Source: an uncultured Elusimicrobiales bacterium (lineage in GTDB: Bacteria > Elusimicrobiota > Elusimicrobia > Elusimicrobiales > Elusimicrobiaceae). From it: DNA of 64,000 bases. The DNA lies in the NCBI GenBank assembly GCA_944324675.1, contig CALUXE010000004.1, positions 62,001 through 126,000 of the forward strand, in the 5' to 3' direction. Under the pieces are notes generated by a model. The model made no database searches. It was not told the origin of the DNA and saw nothing but the letters and a program-made list of their open reading frames with translations. This document shows positions 40,930 through 49,641 of this stretch, one piece after another (within the stretch, counting starts at the first letter, position 1; each line of letters starts with the position of its first letter). A program made the position numbers and the translations under genes.

Positions 40930-42525
40930 TTACATATGTTCCGGCGCGCTTACGCCGATAAGTTCTAGCCCTTTGGCAATCCGTTCCTGCACCAACTGGC
41001 AGGTAAACAGACGCGAACGGGTTGTTTTTTCGTCCGCTTCGTCTATTACTCTGCTTGAGTCGTAAAACGCATGGAACAAGGAGGCCAGTTCAGTCAGATA
41101 AGAGGTAAGATGATGCGGGCTTAAATCTTTTACGCAAGTTTCCAAGGTCTTTTTAAACCACAGCATTTTGCTTAAGAGCGCTCTTTCCTGCTTGGATATG
41201 TTGCCGGGCTCGGTCATGGCGAGAGGCTCAAAGCCTTTCTCCTTGGCCGTATTGAATATGGAGCATATCCTCGCGTGTACGTATTGTACGTAAAACACCG
41301 GGTTTTCGTTGCTGCGTTTTTTTGCTATATTCAAATCGAAGTTGAGGTGTGCGTTCGGCGTTCTGCCCGCGAAGAAAAATCTGCACGCGTCGCGCCCGAC
41401 GTCTTGCGTCAAATCCCTTAAGGTAATGAAGGTGCCCGCTCTTTTGGACATTTTTACCTTCTCGCCGTTTTCTATCAGGTGTACCAGCTGATGTATTATC
41501 GCCTTAAAAGACTGCGGCTCCTTGCCCAAGGCTTTTACCGCCGCTTCCATTCGGGGTACGTAGCCGTGATGGTCCGCGCCCAAAATGTCTATCAGTTTGG
41601 TATAGCCTCTGTCGTATTTATTTTTGTGGTATGCTATATCGGCCAGGAAATAGGTGGGTCTGCCGTCGGCGCGAACCAAAACGCGGTCCTTATCGTCGTG
41701 GTCGGCGCTGGTGCCGAGCCATACGGCGCCGTCTTTTTCGTAGACTTTGTTTTGTTTTTTAAGCAAGTCCAAAATTTTGTCGAGCGCTTTCTCTTTATGC
41801 AGTTCGCTTTCTCTGAACCAGCGGGTAAATTCCACATCAAAAGCTTTCATGTCTTCCTGCTGGGTTTTGATTATTTCTTCCATCGCAAAGCGGCCGTATT
41901 CGTCTTCGGGCAGACCTTCAGGTATCCGTTTGGCCAGTTCTATAAGATATTCGCCGTGGTAGCCGTTTTCGGGGGGTTCCTTGCCCTGCGCTCTGGCTTT
42001 TAAAGATTCGCCCAGCAGCTGCGCCTGATTGCCGGCGTCGTTAATATAGTATTCCGCGTCACAGGCTATGCCTAAGGCGCGGTGTATTTTTACCAAACTG
42101 TCGCCTAGGCTCGCGCCGCGTCCGCTTGCCACATGAAGCGGCCCGGTCGGATTGGCCGAAACAAATTCTATAAGTATTTTTTCCTGGTTTTGAGTGCCGG
42201 CGGTTGCCCTGTCTTTAAGGCGTCTGTCGCGGGCGGCTTCCACCAGGAAAGTGTCGTCCAGTTTTATGTTGATAAATCCGGGCGCCAAAAAATCACACTG
42301 AGCCACTTCGTCTAGCTGCTCGATTACTTTTACCGCTTTCTTTGCTATATCCAAGGGGTTTTTTCTCAGCGTTTTGGCGCAGGCCATCGCCCAAACCAAA
42401 GAAATGTCGGCGTCTATATGGCTGGGCGGGGGGGCGAACTCCACTTGCGGCAGGACCTCAAACTCCGCGAAGTACGGATCTTTTGTTAATCTGTCTTGTA
42501 TTTTGTTTCTTAAATTGCTGAGCAT
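40930..42525 (-). CDS. argS: Arginyl-tRNA synthetase
   Basis: 531 residues, class I synthetase that charges tRNA-Arg. Signatures: FVSANPTGPLHVASGRGASLGD (about 117-138), carrying the HIGH-equivalent HVASGRG; KMSKRAGTFITLRDL (about 357-371), the KMSKS-equivalent; and the DALR anticodon-binding helix at the end (about 410-531). The N-terminal additional domain is somewhat short, so the protein is at the low end of the family length (about 550-580). Its start overlaps the end of rsfS by 16 bases. Co-transcribed downstream of the nadD-yqeK/rsfS group. Confidence 0.95.
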   Translation of the reverse strand: MLSNLRNKIQDRLTKDPYFAEFEVLPQVEFAPPPSHIDADISLVWAMACAKTLRKNPLDIAKKAVKVIEQLDEVAQCDFLAPGFINIKLDDTFLVEAARDRRLKDRATAGTQNQEKILIEFVSANPTGPLHVASGRGASLGDSLVKIHRALGIACDAEYYINDAGNQAQLLGESLKARAQGKEPPENGYHGEYLIELAKRIPEGLPEDEYGRFAMEEIIKTQQEDMKAFDVEFTRWFRESELHKEKALDKILDLLKKQNKVYEKDGAVWLGTSADHDDKDRVLVRADGRPTYFLADIAYHKNKYDRGYTKLIDILGADHHGYVPRMEAAVKALGKEPQSFKAIIHQLVHLIENGEKVKMSKRAGTFITLRDLTQDVGRDACRFFFAGRTPNAHLNFDLNIAKKRSNENPVFYVQYVHARICSIFNTAKEKGFEPLAMTEPGNISKQERALLSKMLWFKKTLETCVKDLSPHHLTSYLTELASLFHAFYDSSRVIDEADEKTTRSRLFTCQLVQERIAKGLELIGVSAPEHM

Positions 42526-43103
42526 GCTCTTTCCCTTTTACTTTCTTGATTTTTTAATGGTTTTTGCGGCGGGTTTTTTAGCCCCGCCCTCGCTTTTCTT
42601 GACAGCTTTTTTACGGTTTTTTTGTCGGTCTTTTTCGCGCCGGATTTATTCACCGTTTTCTTGGCGGCTTTTTTCAGTGCCGGTTTTACTGTCTTTTTGG
42701 CGGTTTTTGTAGGTGTTTTCTTGGCGGTGTTTCCTGAGGCCGTCTTTTTAGGCTTTTGCCATTTTACTTCCTTGCCGAAGCTGAAAATCTTGTCAAGGGC
42801 ATAGAAATCCCTGGCCGCCTGCGTCATAATGTGCATCATAAAAGCGCCGTAATCCGATACACGCCAAGTAGTGGTTTGGCCGCCGTCGCGGTTGGTTTTG
42901 TACAGGCCGTCTTTCTTCAGTTCGGTCCCGGCGTCCATATCCAAAGCGTCCAAATGCGGCGTAGACGTAGCCGTACCTATAACTATATAATCGCATAGGC
43001 TTGAAAGCCCACATAAATCGTATACTTTTACTTCTTCCGCTTTTTTATCGTCTATAAATCGGGCGGTTTTTATTACCAGTTCTTTGGCTTGTTTTTTATC
43101 CAT
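42510..43103 (-). CDS. rsfS: Ribosomal silencing factor RsfS with an H1-like lysine/alanine-rich tail
   Basis: 197 residues. Residues 1-115 are the RsfS/Iojap domain: KVYDLCGLSSLCDYIVIGTA, TWRVSDYGAFMMHIMTQAARDFYALDKIF. RsfS binds uL14 of the large ribosomal subunit and blocks subunit joining in starvation. Residues 116-197 are an unusual tail, strongly basic and repetitive (KKTPTKTAKKTVK, KKAAKKTVNKS and similar), resembling eukaryotic histone H1 tails; most RsfS proteins end near 110-120. The tail may contact RNA or DNA. Genes upstream (LytR_C, NadD-YqeK) are the classic neighbours of rsfS. Overlaps argS by 16 bases. Confidence 0.9.
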   Translation of the reverse strand: MDKKQAKELVIKTARFIDDKKAEEVKVYDLCGLSSLCDYIVIGTATSTPHLDALDMDAGTELKKDGLYKTNRDGGQTTTWRVSDYGAFMMHIMTQAARDFYALDKIFSFGKEVKWQKPKKTASGNTAKKTPTKTAKKTVKPALKKAAKKTVNKSGAKKTDKKTVKKLSRKARAGLKNPPQKPLKNQESKRERACSAI

Positions 43104-43160
43104 ACTCGCTTTCCTCTTAGTTTATAACACACACCATAGAGTTTATCATTTATTTGTCAT

Positions 43161-44066
43161 TTATTTATACCGTTTTGGCAATACAAAATCTTTACCTAAT
43201 ACTATTTTAACATCGGATATCGCGTTTTTGTCGCGATGCGTAAAAATTTCGTGGTCTTCCAGCCCCAGCTGATAGGCCGTTTGCTGTATATCCAAAAGGC
43301 GGGAGCTGTTATCCAAAATTTGGCTCCTTTCCAAAAGCTCGGGGTAATTGCCGTAGCTTATTACGTCTACGTTTAATATCCCGCTGTTATTTCTTTCTCT
43401 TAGAAATTTGGTGACTTCGCCCGCCAGTCCATTCTTGCCCGAAGCATTTAACACTTCCACTATCAACGGACCTTTCGCCGTTTGGTTGGGTTTAATGTCG
43501 GTTGTGATGCTTATGGCGGCTTCCTGCTGTTTGCGGCCTTTTATTATTTTGTCGACCAAGGGATTTTGCACGGCAAAGTCCGAAGGCTGCAAAGTTGAAA
43601 GTTCCGTACTGATTAAAATAAAATCGCCGAAGGATAAATCCGTCTTTCCCTCGCATTTCAGCTTTATATAAGCGTAAAGGTATTGGAATATTATATAGGG
43701 CTTTTTCTGCCAAGACTGCAGATTGTTTTTAAACTTTTCCCAAAATTCGATCCTTTTTTGTCCGCGGATGTCTATGATGATAACTTTGTCTTGTTCTATT
43801 TTCGCCTTTTGCAGTATTTCCTGTGCGCTTAACGCTTTTTTTGTGTTGGGCAAATTATTTACCACGGCTTTTTTAAATTTTGGATTGTATGCTATAAATA
43901 TCGGCGGAGAGGACAAAAGCAATAGTTTTACCGGATCTTCGCTCCTTTTTATCAAGGAAGGGACCGAGCTGTTGTATTGCGCCGCCGCGCCATATAGCAA
44001 GATGGCCAGCGCGCAGTATACTATCAGCCTTAACTTTAGTTGCTTTTTGAGATAATCCCGTTCCAT
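43161..44066 (-). CDS. LytR C-terminal (LytR_C) domain protein with an N-terminal membrane anchor
   Basis: 301 residues. One transmembrane segment lies near 13-30 (LIVYCALAILLYGAAAQ) after a basic start, leaving most of the protein outside the cytoplasm. The middle (about 40-195) has no clear family. The LytR_C domain is at about 205-300: VEVLNASGKNGLAGEVTKFLRE, DVISYGN, DVKIVLGKDF. It lacks the LCP catalytic domain of LytR-CpsA-Psr proteins, so it is not the wall-polymer transferase itself. It starts 31 bases inside the end of nadD-yqeK. LytR_C genes between nadD and rsfS are seen in several phyla; function unknown. Confidence 0.8.
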   Translation of the reverse strand: MERDYLKKQLKLRLIVYCALAILLYGAAAQYNSSVPSLIKRSEDPVKLLLLSSPPIFIAYNPKFKKAVVNNLPNTKKALSAQEILQKAKIEQDKVIIIDIRGQKRIEFWEKFKNNLQSWQKKPYIIFQYLYAYIKLKCEGKTDLSFGDFILISTELSTLQPSDFAVQNPLVDKIIKGRKQQEAAISITTDIKPNQTAKGPLIVEVLNASGKNGLAGEVTKFLRERNNSGILNVDVISYGNYPELLERSQILDNSSRLLDIQQTAYQLGLEDHEIFTHRDKNAISDVKIVLGKDFVLPKRYK

Positions 44067-45166
44067 AATTTAATACCCGCACCCGCAAGCCATTTATCGG
44101 TTTGTATAGTAAAAAGCAGTTTAACCCGCAAAGCCTCTTTGAGGCCCTCATCCAAAGATTTTTGCGCTTCCTGATAGACTTTCCTCGCTTCGGCGTATCT
44201 TCTGTCCTTGCTGGACATATCGGCAATAAACAATATTTTTTCTTCCAAGCTCATATTAAGGCGCCCCAAAGTATGGTATTTTATCGCGTTTAGCACTTCG
44301 GCCTTCTTGATTTTGAATATTTTCTTTGCCAAATCGGCGGAAACGTCGGCATGCAGCAAAGCGGGGCTGTATTTGATGATGTCTTTAAGCCCATCAACCT
44401 TAAGCCTGTTTTTAACGGCATACTCGGCCAGTTCCTGATTGCTCATGCATTTTGCCGAATCGTGCAATATCGCCGCCAGCGCCATATCCTCGGGTTTTGC
44501 ACCGTATATCTTGGCGAGTTCCACCGCGCCTTGCGCCACCATCTTTACGTGTAAATATCTGTTGGGGCGCAGATTATCCTGCAGCCATTTGTGTATTTTC
44601 AGGCCGTATAAGTTTTGTTCTTCTATCGCTTTGGCCGTTTGCGGCAATAGATTGTTGGGCAAAAGCCCGTTGCAAAGTATCGCTATTCTTATCTGCGTGG
44701 AGGAAACCAGCGGGAAAGTGCCTTCTAAAAGTATATAGTCGAAATCCTTTGTATTAAATTGTACGCCTTTGCGCTTGCCGGCGGCTATTATGGCATTGTC
44801 GAAAATATAGGGGCTGTTCTTCCAGTTATGCAAATCGTTTAGGCAGTCCGTGCCTACAAGCAGATAAACCTGCGCGTCGGGATAGAGTTCTTTTACCCGT
44901 TTTATCGTTTCCCAAGTATAGGTTACCCGTCCGTTTTTATTTTCGAAATCGTCGAAAATTATATTTTTGTCCAATCCGCCCAAAGCCTCGCGCGCCATCT
45001 TCGTCCTGAGCTTGAACGGCAGCGCGGGCGCCGCCTTGAACGGCGACTGATATGCCGTAAAGATATGCGTCTTATCGGGCCGTATCTGTTTGATCGCCGC
45101 TTTTAAAATCGCGTAATGCCCTTTGTGGACGGGGTCGAAACTGCCGCCGTATATAAGAATCTTCAT
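44036..45166 (-). CDS. nadD: Fusion of nicotinate-nucleotide adenylyltransferase (NadD) and YqeK HD phosphohydrolase
   Basis: 376 residues joining two enzymes normally encoded by adjacent genes. Residues 1-190 are NadD, which adenylylates nicotinate mononucleotide in NAD synthesis: GGSFDPVHKGHY (7-18), LLVGTDCLNDLHNWK (102-116), SSTQIR (155-160). Residues 195-376 are a YqeK-type HD domain: LHVKMVAQ with H206, AAILHDSAKC with H235-D236, HADVSA, then HTLGR and ADMSSKDRR. YqeK of Firmicutes hydrolyses diadenosine tetraphosphate symmetrically. The linker is short (about 190-200). No frameshift or stop separates the halves. The start overlaps the end of the FAD enzyme gene by 4 bases; LytR_C follows with a 31-base overlap. 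Confidence 0.92.
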   Translation of the reverse strand: MKILIYGGSFDPVHKGHYAILKAAIKQIRPDKTHIFTAYQSPFKAAPALPFKLRTKMAREALGGLDKNIIFDDFENKNGRVTYTWETIKRVKELYPDAQVYLLVGTDCLNDLHNWKNSPYIFDNAIIAAGKRKGVQFNTKDFDYILLEGTFPLVSSTQIRIAILCNGLLPNNLLPQTAKAIEEQNLYGLKIHKWLQDNLRPNRYLHVKMVAQGAVELAKIYGAKPEDMALAAILHDSAKCMSNQELAEYAVKNRLKVDGLKDIIKYSPALLHADVSADLAKKIFKIKKAEVLNAIKYHTLGRLNMSLEEKILFIADMSSKDRRYAEARKVYQEAQKSLDEGLKEALRVKLLFTIQTDKWLAGAGIKLWNGIISKSN

Positions 45167-46464
45167 TTGGATACCTTCGCTATCGTTTTGGCTAAGGCGG
45201 CGGCGTCAAGCAGGGATTTCTCCATAAATGAATACTCCCAAGCGCCGTACCTGCCAAGTAAGTATATATCTTGTTTAGCCAGATAATCAAGGATAATGCC
45301 CCTGGCTTGGGCGTATTGAGCGTCGTATATCGGGTAGCCGCAGCGGATATAATGCCATTTTTCCGTAATAATTTCGCTTTTTTCATTGATAAAGCCCAAA
45401 TCTTTCAGCGCCGAGAGGGCTTTTTGTTTAAGTTTTTTTAAATCGGCCTTGCCGTTTTGCTTTAGGGAAAATTCCACATAAAGGCTGAACGCGCCTTTAG
45501 GCGCTGCGTTCTTGGCAAAAGAGGATTGCACCCCCACTCTATAAAACGGATATTTATTCTCAGGGAAATAGAACCAATGGCCTTTCGGCGCTTTCCCTTT
45601 AAAGGCTATATTAAGTACGTAAAGGCTGTTGTGTTTAAGCTCCTTGAAAGCGTTTTTTATTTCGGCGGGAAGGCCTTTAAGCGCTTTGCCCAAAGCGGGC
45701 AGCGGCATTGTGCTTACGAGTTTGTCGTAGCTTACGGTTTTGCCGCCGGCCTTGAAAGTTTTATTTTTAAAATCTATGGCTGTTACGGGTGAGTTTAGAT
45801 TGATATTATCCACATTTTGCGCCAAGGCCGAACATATCGCGCCGCAGCCGCCGCTTTTGGGATAGTAAAAGGTGCTGTTGTAGCCCGTCTTTTTGTTCCT
45901 TTTGGTATAGGCGCCTTTGATAATATCCTCAAGCGTATAGGCGGGGATAAATTTGCCGCACCATTGGGGCGTTAGTTTTTCCAGGGGGAAGTTCCACAGT
46001 TTGGCGTTGTAGGGGAACATAAAATAATCGAATATCCCTTTGCCGTATAAAGCCAAAGCCCAGTCTTTGAAAGAATCTTTTTTATCCGATTGCGCGCCGT
46101 AAGCTTTTATCGCCTCGCTTACGCAATAGGAAATATCTTTTTTATACAAGCGAAAGAGATTGTTTTGGAACGGAAATTCCACTTTTCTGCTTTTGAAAAA
46201 GACGAAAGCGTTCCTCTTTATTTTCGTTTGGTTTTGTCCGAGCAGTTTGCGCGCCAAAGCTTTGCCGCTTCTGCTTGAAAGATGGAGCAAATGCCCGCTG
46301 TAATCAAAAGTGAAGCCTTTTTCTTGATAAGAGCCGCAGAGCCCGCCTATTTTGTCTTCGGCCTCATAGATTGAGGCTTCGGCTTTGGCGCGGTATTTTT
46401 TAAGGTGGTAAGCGCAGGCCAGGCCGCTGATGCCCGCCCCTATGATTTTTATTTTAAGAGGCAT
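45163..46464 (-). CDS. FAD-dependent oxidoreductase, UDP-galactopyranose-mutase/protoporphyrinogen-oxidase-like
   Basis: 433 residues. The dinucleotide-binding motif IIGAGISGLACAYHL (about 6-20) and IYEAEDKIGGLCGS (about 33-46) place it among NAD(P)-binding FAD oxidoreductases. The downstream region, FDYSGHLLHL (about 53-62) and FMFPYNAKLWNFPLEKL (about 146-162), resembles UGM-like and related amine-oxidase-fold enzymes found in polysaccharide clusters. Substrate is unknown; a sugar-nucleotide is suggested by the neighbouring MraY/WecA-like transferase and flippase. No membrane segment beyond the N-terminal Rossmann strand. It overlaps the transferase gene upstream by 11 bases and the NadD-YqeK gene downstream by 4 bases. 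Confidence 0.8.
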   Translation of the reverse strand: MPLKIKIIGAGISGLACAYHLKKYRAKAEASIYEAEDKIGGLCGSYQEKGFTFDYSGHLLHLSSRSGKALARKLLGQNQTKIKRNAFVFFKSRKVEFPFQNNLFRLYKKDISYCVSEAIKAYGAQSDKKDSFKDWALALYGKGIFDYFMFPYNAKLWNFPLEKLTPQWCGKFIPAYTLEDIIKGAYTKRNKKTGYNSTFYYPKSGGCGAICSALAQNVDNINLNSPVTAIDFKNKTFKAGGKTVSYDKLVSTMPLPALGKALKGLPAEIKNAFKELKHNSLYVLNIAFKGKAPKGHWFYFPENKYPFYRVGVQSSFAKNAAPKGAFSLYVEFSLKQNGKADLKKLKQKALSALKDLGFINEKSEIITEKWHYIRCGYPIYDAQYAQARGIILDYLAKQDIYLLGRYGAWEYSFMEKSLLDAAALAKTIAKVSK

Positions 46465-47479
46465 TTTTTATCCTCGCCAGAAATATTGCCGCGCCCGCAA
46501 GCAAAAGCGCCGCCGCCGCATATATAGTTAAAGATATTTGCGCTCCGCTTTTGGTTATATAGAGGGCGGCGGCGTCAAAAATCAAAGCGGCCGCGGCCGA
46601 TATTAAAAGCACCGCTCCGCCGCTTAGCCCGAGGCTTTTTAAACGAAGGGGAAAATGGTCGGGCGTAGCGTTTAAAGGGTTTATCCCTTTTGATATTCTT
46701 ATAAGGGAAACAAACGCGGTGTTAAATACCGGTACGGCCAGTATCAGGAGAGGCGCATAAACGGCAAGAGGATTACGGGCGGAGTAGCTTGTCCCCAAGG
46801 AAAGCGCGGCCAGCAAAAAGCCCAGCAAAGTGCTGCCGCTGTCGCCCAGGAAAGTTTTTAGGCGCTTAGAATGGTTGTACGGCCAAAACGCCGCCGCCGC
46901 GCCAAGCAAAGCGCAGGCCGAGAAATTGACGTAAATATATTCCGATGGCAGAGAAATTACCGCAAAAGCCAAAGCCGCCAATAAGGCTTGGCTTATCGCA
47001 AGGCCGTCCATAATGTCTATAAGATTAAAAGCGTTTGTCAGGCCGACTACCCAAAGTATCGTCAAAACATATCCTAGAGGTTGGGCGGTAAACTGCACCG
47101 ATATGCCGTAATATATAAGCGCGGCGGCGGCTAGGGCTTGTATTACAAGACGGATATACGGGCTCAGCCCCAGCGGTTTTTTGATGTCGTCTATCAAGCC
47201 GAGCAGATAAATTATCGCCCCGCCTATAAATATGCCTCTTAAATTGCGCAAAGTCCCGCTTGGAAAATCCGTGGCAAATCTTACAGCCGCCAAGGTGAAG
47301 AAAAACCCCCAAGCCAATGCCGTACCGCCCGCCGTGGATATTATGCCCTTATGCGTTTTTATCGCCGTAGGTTTATCCTTGAGATATTTGGCGGTAAGCT
47401 TCCTTAAAAACGGCAAAGAAAAAGCCGTTATCAAAGCGGCGCATATAAAAACTAAAAAATACGGCTTTAAAGTTTGCAT
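46454..47479 (-). CDS. MraY/WecA-family undecaprenyl-phosphate sugar-1-phosphate transferase
   Basis: 341 residues from the ATG at 47479, chosen because the first membrane helix starts there; a longer frame to 47608 would cross the divergent lipoprotein gene. Around ten transmembrane segments. Family landmarks: KTHKGIISTAGGTALAWG (about 41-58), the acidic LLGLIDDIKKPLG (about 90-102), NAFNLIDIMDGLA (about 145-157, metal-binding NxxNxxDxxDGLA), and FLGDSGSTLLGFLLA (about 210-224). It probably loads a HexNAc-1-phosphate onto a lipid carrier to begin a surface glycan, rather than peptidoglycan (true MraY has a different set). The start overlaps nothing but lies only 31 bases from the divergent lipoprotein start. 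Confidence 0.88.
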   Translation of the reverse strand: MQTLKPYFLVFICAALITAFSLPFLRKLTAKYLKDKPTAIKTHKGIISTAGGTALAWGFFFTLAAVRFATDFPSGTLRNLRGIFIGGAIIYLLGLIDDIKKPLGLSPYIRLVIQALAAAALIYYGISVQFTAQPLGYVLTILWVVGLTNAFNLIDIMDGLAISQALLAALAFAVISLPSEYIYVNFSACALLGAAAAFWPYNHSKRLKTFLGDSGSTLLGFLLAALSLGTSYSARNPLAVYAPLLILAVPVFNTAFVSLIRISKGINPLNATPDHFPLRLKSLGLSGGAVLLISAAAALIFDAAALYITKSGAQISLTIYAAAALLLAGAAIFLARIKNAS

Positions 47480-47510
47480 AATAATATAATATAAAATAAG
47501 GAACCAAAAT

Positions 47511-48137
47511 ATGAGCAAAATAAAATTTCTGGTTTTACCTTTTCTGTTTTTTCTTTGCGCGTGCGTGTCCAAGCCGGTATTGAACAAGGGCGAGGAACCC
47601 GTACGCACATATCCCGTTTTTCTTACGGGGTGGGAAACTTCCGCCGTTTTTAAGGCCGAATTTAAGGCGGGCGATTATCAAAATAACTTTCTGCTTATCA
47701 TAAACAAACGCAAATATGCCGACTTCCAAATAAAGTTGGTTGGGGATTATTCCTCCGTACTGTTAAACGCCGATTACGTTAAAGACAATTTCACCTATAA
47801 CTATGCGCTAAAAGAGTTTTTTAATAAAACCTCAAAAGCCGTTTTTGAGGATATTATAAGAATACTCCTGCTAAAACCATCGGGTTATCAGGGATATGCC
47901 GCTGAGGGGGAATCGGGCGTAATCGTTTTTAAAAGCGGATCTTTTCTTAACTCCTATTATTTTAAGCGGGGCTTAAGTTATCCTTACGCTATGAAGCAGA
48001 GCAAAGGCCGCTTAAACAAAACGGTGGAATTTAACGATTACAGAGTATTCGGCGATAGGCCGCTTCCTTACCAAGTGGTTTTTAAGGACCAAAAGGAACG
48101 CGCGGAAATTGTTCTTACTTTGCTAAGCGTCCAGTAA
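47511..48137 (+). CDS. Lipoprotein of unknown function
   Basis: 208 residues. A lipoprotein signal ends in FLCAC (cysteine at about 18), so it is probably anchored in a membrane facing the periplasm. The mature part is beta-rich with no recognised family; segments such as LLIINKRKYADFQIKLVGDYS and RVFGDRPLPYQVVFKDQ suggest a LolB- or DUF-type carrier fold, but this is a guess from strand pattern only. It is a lone plus-strand gene inside a minus-strand block, divergent from the WecA-like gene and convergent with the flippase. AAGGAA precedes the ATG. Confidence 0.7.
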   Translation: MSKIKFLVLPFLFFLCACVSKPVLNKGEEPVRTYPVFLTGWETSAVFKAEFKAGDYQNNFLLIINKRKYADFQIKLVGDYSSVLLNADYVKDNFTYNYALKEFFNKTSKAVFEDIIRILLLKPSGYQGYAAEGESGVIVFKSGSFLNSYYFKRGLSYPYAMKQSKGRLNKTVEFNDYRVFGDRPLPYQVVFKDQKERAEIVLTLLSVQ

Positions 48138-48189
48138 TTTAATGTTTGCGTTAGTATACGGACGTCTGCCGGAATCTAAGTTTTTGCGG

Positions 48190-49629
48190 TTAGTTTCGTA
48201 CGGGGATTTCTTTTCTGTTTTTGACTTTTAATATTATCAACAGCGCCAAAACTGGGTATACGCACAGGATGATAATCCTTAAAATCAGGGCTGGTATTTG
48301 CGGCATTTGCCCCGCGAACAGATTGCCCATAAGCACCAGCAAGGCGGCGCAGGCCATCAGGCTGAGTTTTTTGTAGTGATAATTGACGGGATAATTCCTC
48401 TGCAAAAATATAAACAGCGCCAAGGCCATGACTGCATAGCTTACGAATATCGCCCAGCCCGCGCCCACTATCCCGATAACCGGCACTAGGATTATATTGG
48501 TTATCACACTCGCCGCAGCGCCCGCCAAAGTGATGAACATCAGTACCTTTGTCTTTTTGGTAAGTACGGGCGCGACCATAAAATTGATGTAAAACCCATA
48601 AAATAAATAGCCCGCCAGCACAAGCGGAATTATGTTAAGGCCGGACCAATAACTTTCGTGTATCAGATTAAAACCGAGGAATTTTGTTTGTATTATCGTA
48701 GGGATAAGCAGTGCAAGCCCTAGAAACAGCCAGCTGGCCGCGGCGGCGAAATAGGTAAAAATCTCGGCGAACAGTTCCTTGCAGTCGGGTTTTGCCGAGG
48801 CCTGTATGAAAAACGGCCGCCAAGCTTGATCGAACATAGATACCGCCAACATCATAAATACGCCGATTTTGAAATTGGCTTGGTATATGCCAACTTCACT
48901 TAAACCCGCCAAATGCGACAGAAGCGGCTTATCTATCACGTTTACCATAATGCTCGCCATGCCAGCAGGTATAAACGGCCAGGAAAAGGCGAACATCGCC
49001 TTAAAGAGTTTTGTGTCAAAGGCAAGTTTGAAATCTTCCTTTATCACGGGCAGCAATAATATCAGCGAGGCCAAAGACGCCGCTATCCCCGCCATAAAAA
49101 TCCCGTCCACGCCCGTCTTGAAGCAGGCCAAAGCCAAAAGATTACCCGCCACATTCACCATTATGGAAACCGTCCTTATGATGACGAAATGCCAAGCTCT
49201 GTGTTCAAAGCGCAGTTTGGCGAAGGGGATAATATTTAAAGCGTCCAAGGCCAAAATAAAACAGCAGTATTTTATAAGGTAGGCGTTTTCCCGGCCTATG
49301 CCCAAAGCCGCCGCTATATAAGGGCTGAGCGCGTATATAAGCAGGGATAAAATTATGGAAGTTGCAAGTACGGCATTGAACGGGGTGGAAAAGATGTTTT
49401 TGTCTTTATGGTCCCGCGCGAAACGCAGATAAGCCTGGTCCATACCGTACTGATATACGATATTAAACAGCGCCATAAACGCGAATACCGTCGCTATTAC
49501 GCCGTATTGCGAAGTCGCCAAATAATAAGTATATACGGGTACCAAAAAAAAGTTAAAAAGCCGGGCGACTATGGTTGAGGTGCCATAGATTAAAGTTTCT
49601 TTGCCCAGCCTTTTAACTTTGTCTATCAT
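48190..49629 (-). CDS. Polysaccharide (lipid-linked oligosaccharide) flippase, MATE/Wzx-like
   Basis: 479 residues with about 12-14 hydrophobic segments spread over the whole length. The start, LGKETLIYGTSTIVARLFNFFLVPVYTYYL, is the classic beginning of the polysaccharide-biosynthesis flippase family. AFSWPFIPAGMASIMVNVIDKPLLSHL (about 205-231) is the second conserved block. It should move an undecaprenyl-linked glycan across the inner membrane. Its likely partners are the MraY/WecA-like initiator and the UGM-like enzyme just upstream on the map. Ends 13 bases after purine nucleoside phosphorylase on the same strand; functional linkage to that gene is unlikely. Confidence 0.85.
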   Translation of the reverse strand: MIDKVKRLGKETLIYGTSTIVARLFNFFLVPVYTYYLATSQYGVIATVFAFMALFNIVYQYGMDQAYLRFARDHKDKNIFSTPFNAVLATSIILSLLIYALSPYIAAALGIGRENAYLIKYCCFILALDALNIIPFAKLRFEHRAWHFVIIRTVSIMVNVAGNLLALACFKTGVDGIFMAGIAASLASLILLLPVIKEDFKLAFDTKLFKAMFAFSWPFIPAGMASIMVNVIDKPLLSHLAGLSEVGIYQANFKIGVFMMLAVSMFDQAWRPFFIQASAKPDCKELFAEIFTYFAAAASWLFLGLALLIPTIIQTKFLGFNLIHESYWSGLNIIPLVLAGYLFYGFYINFMVAPVLTKKTKVLMFITLAGAAASVITNIILVPVIGIVGAGWAIFVSYAVMALALFIFLQRNYPVNYHYKKLSLMACAALLVLMGNLFAGQMPQIPALILRIIILCVYPVLALLIILKVKNRKEIPVRN

Positions 49630-49641
49630 TTTTGCCGTTAA

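Noticed and set aside
44036-45166. Assembly artefact joining nadD and yqeK
   Set aside because: The reading frame is continuous through the linker with no stop and both domains carry intact motifs.
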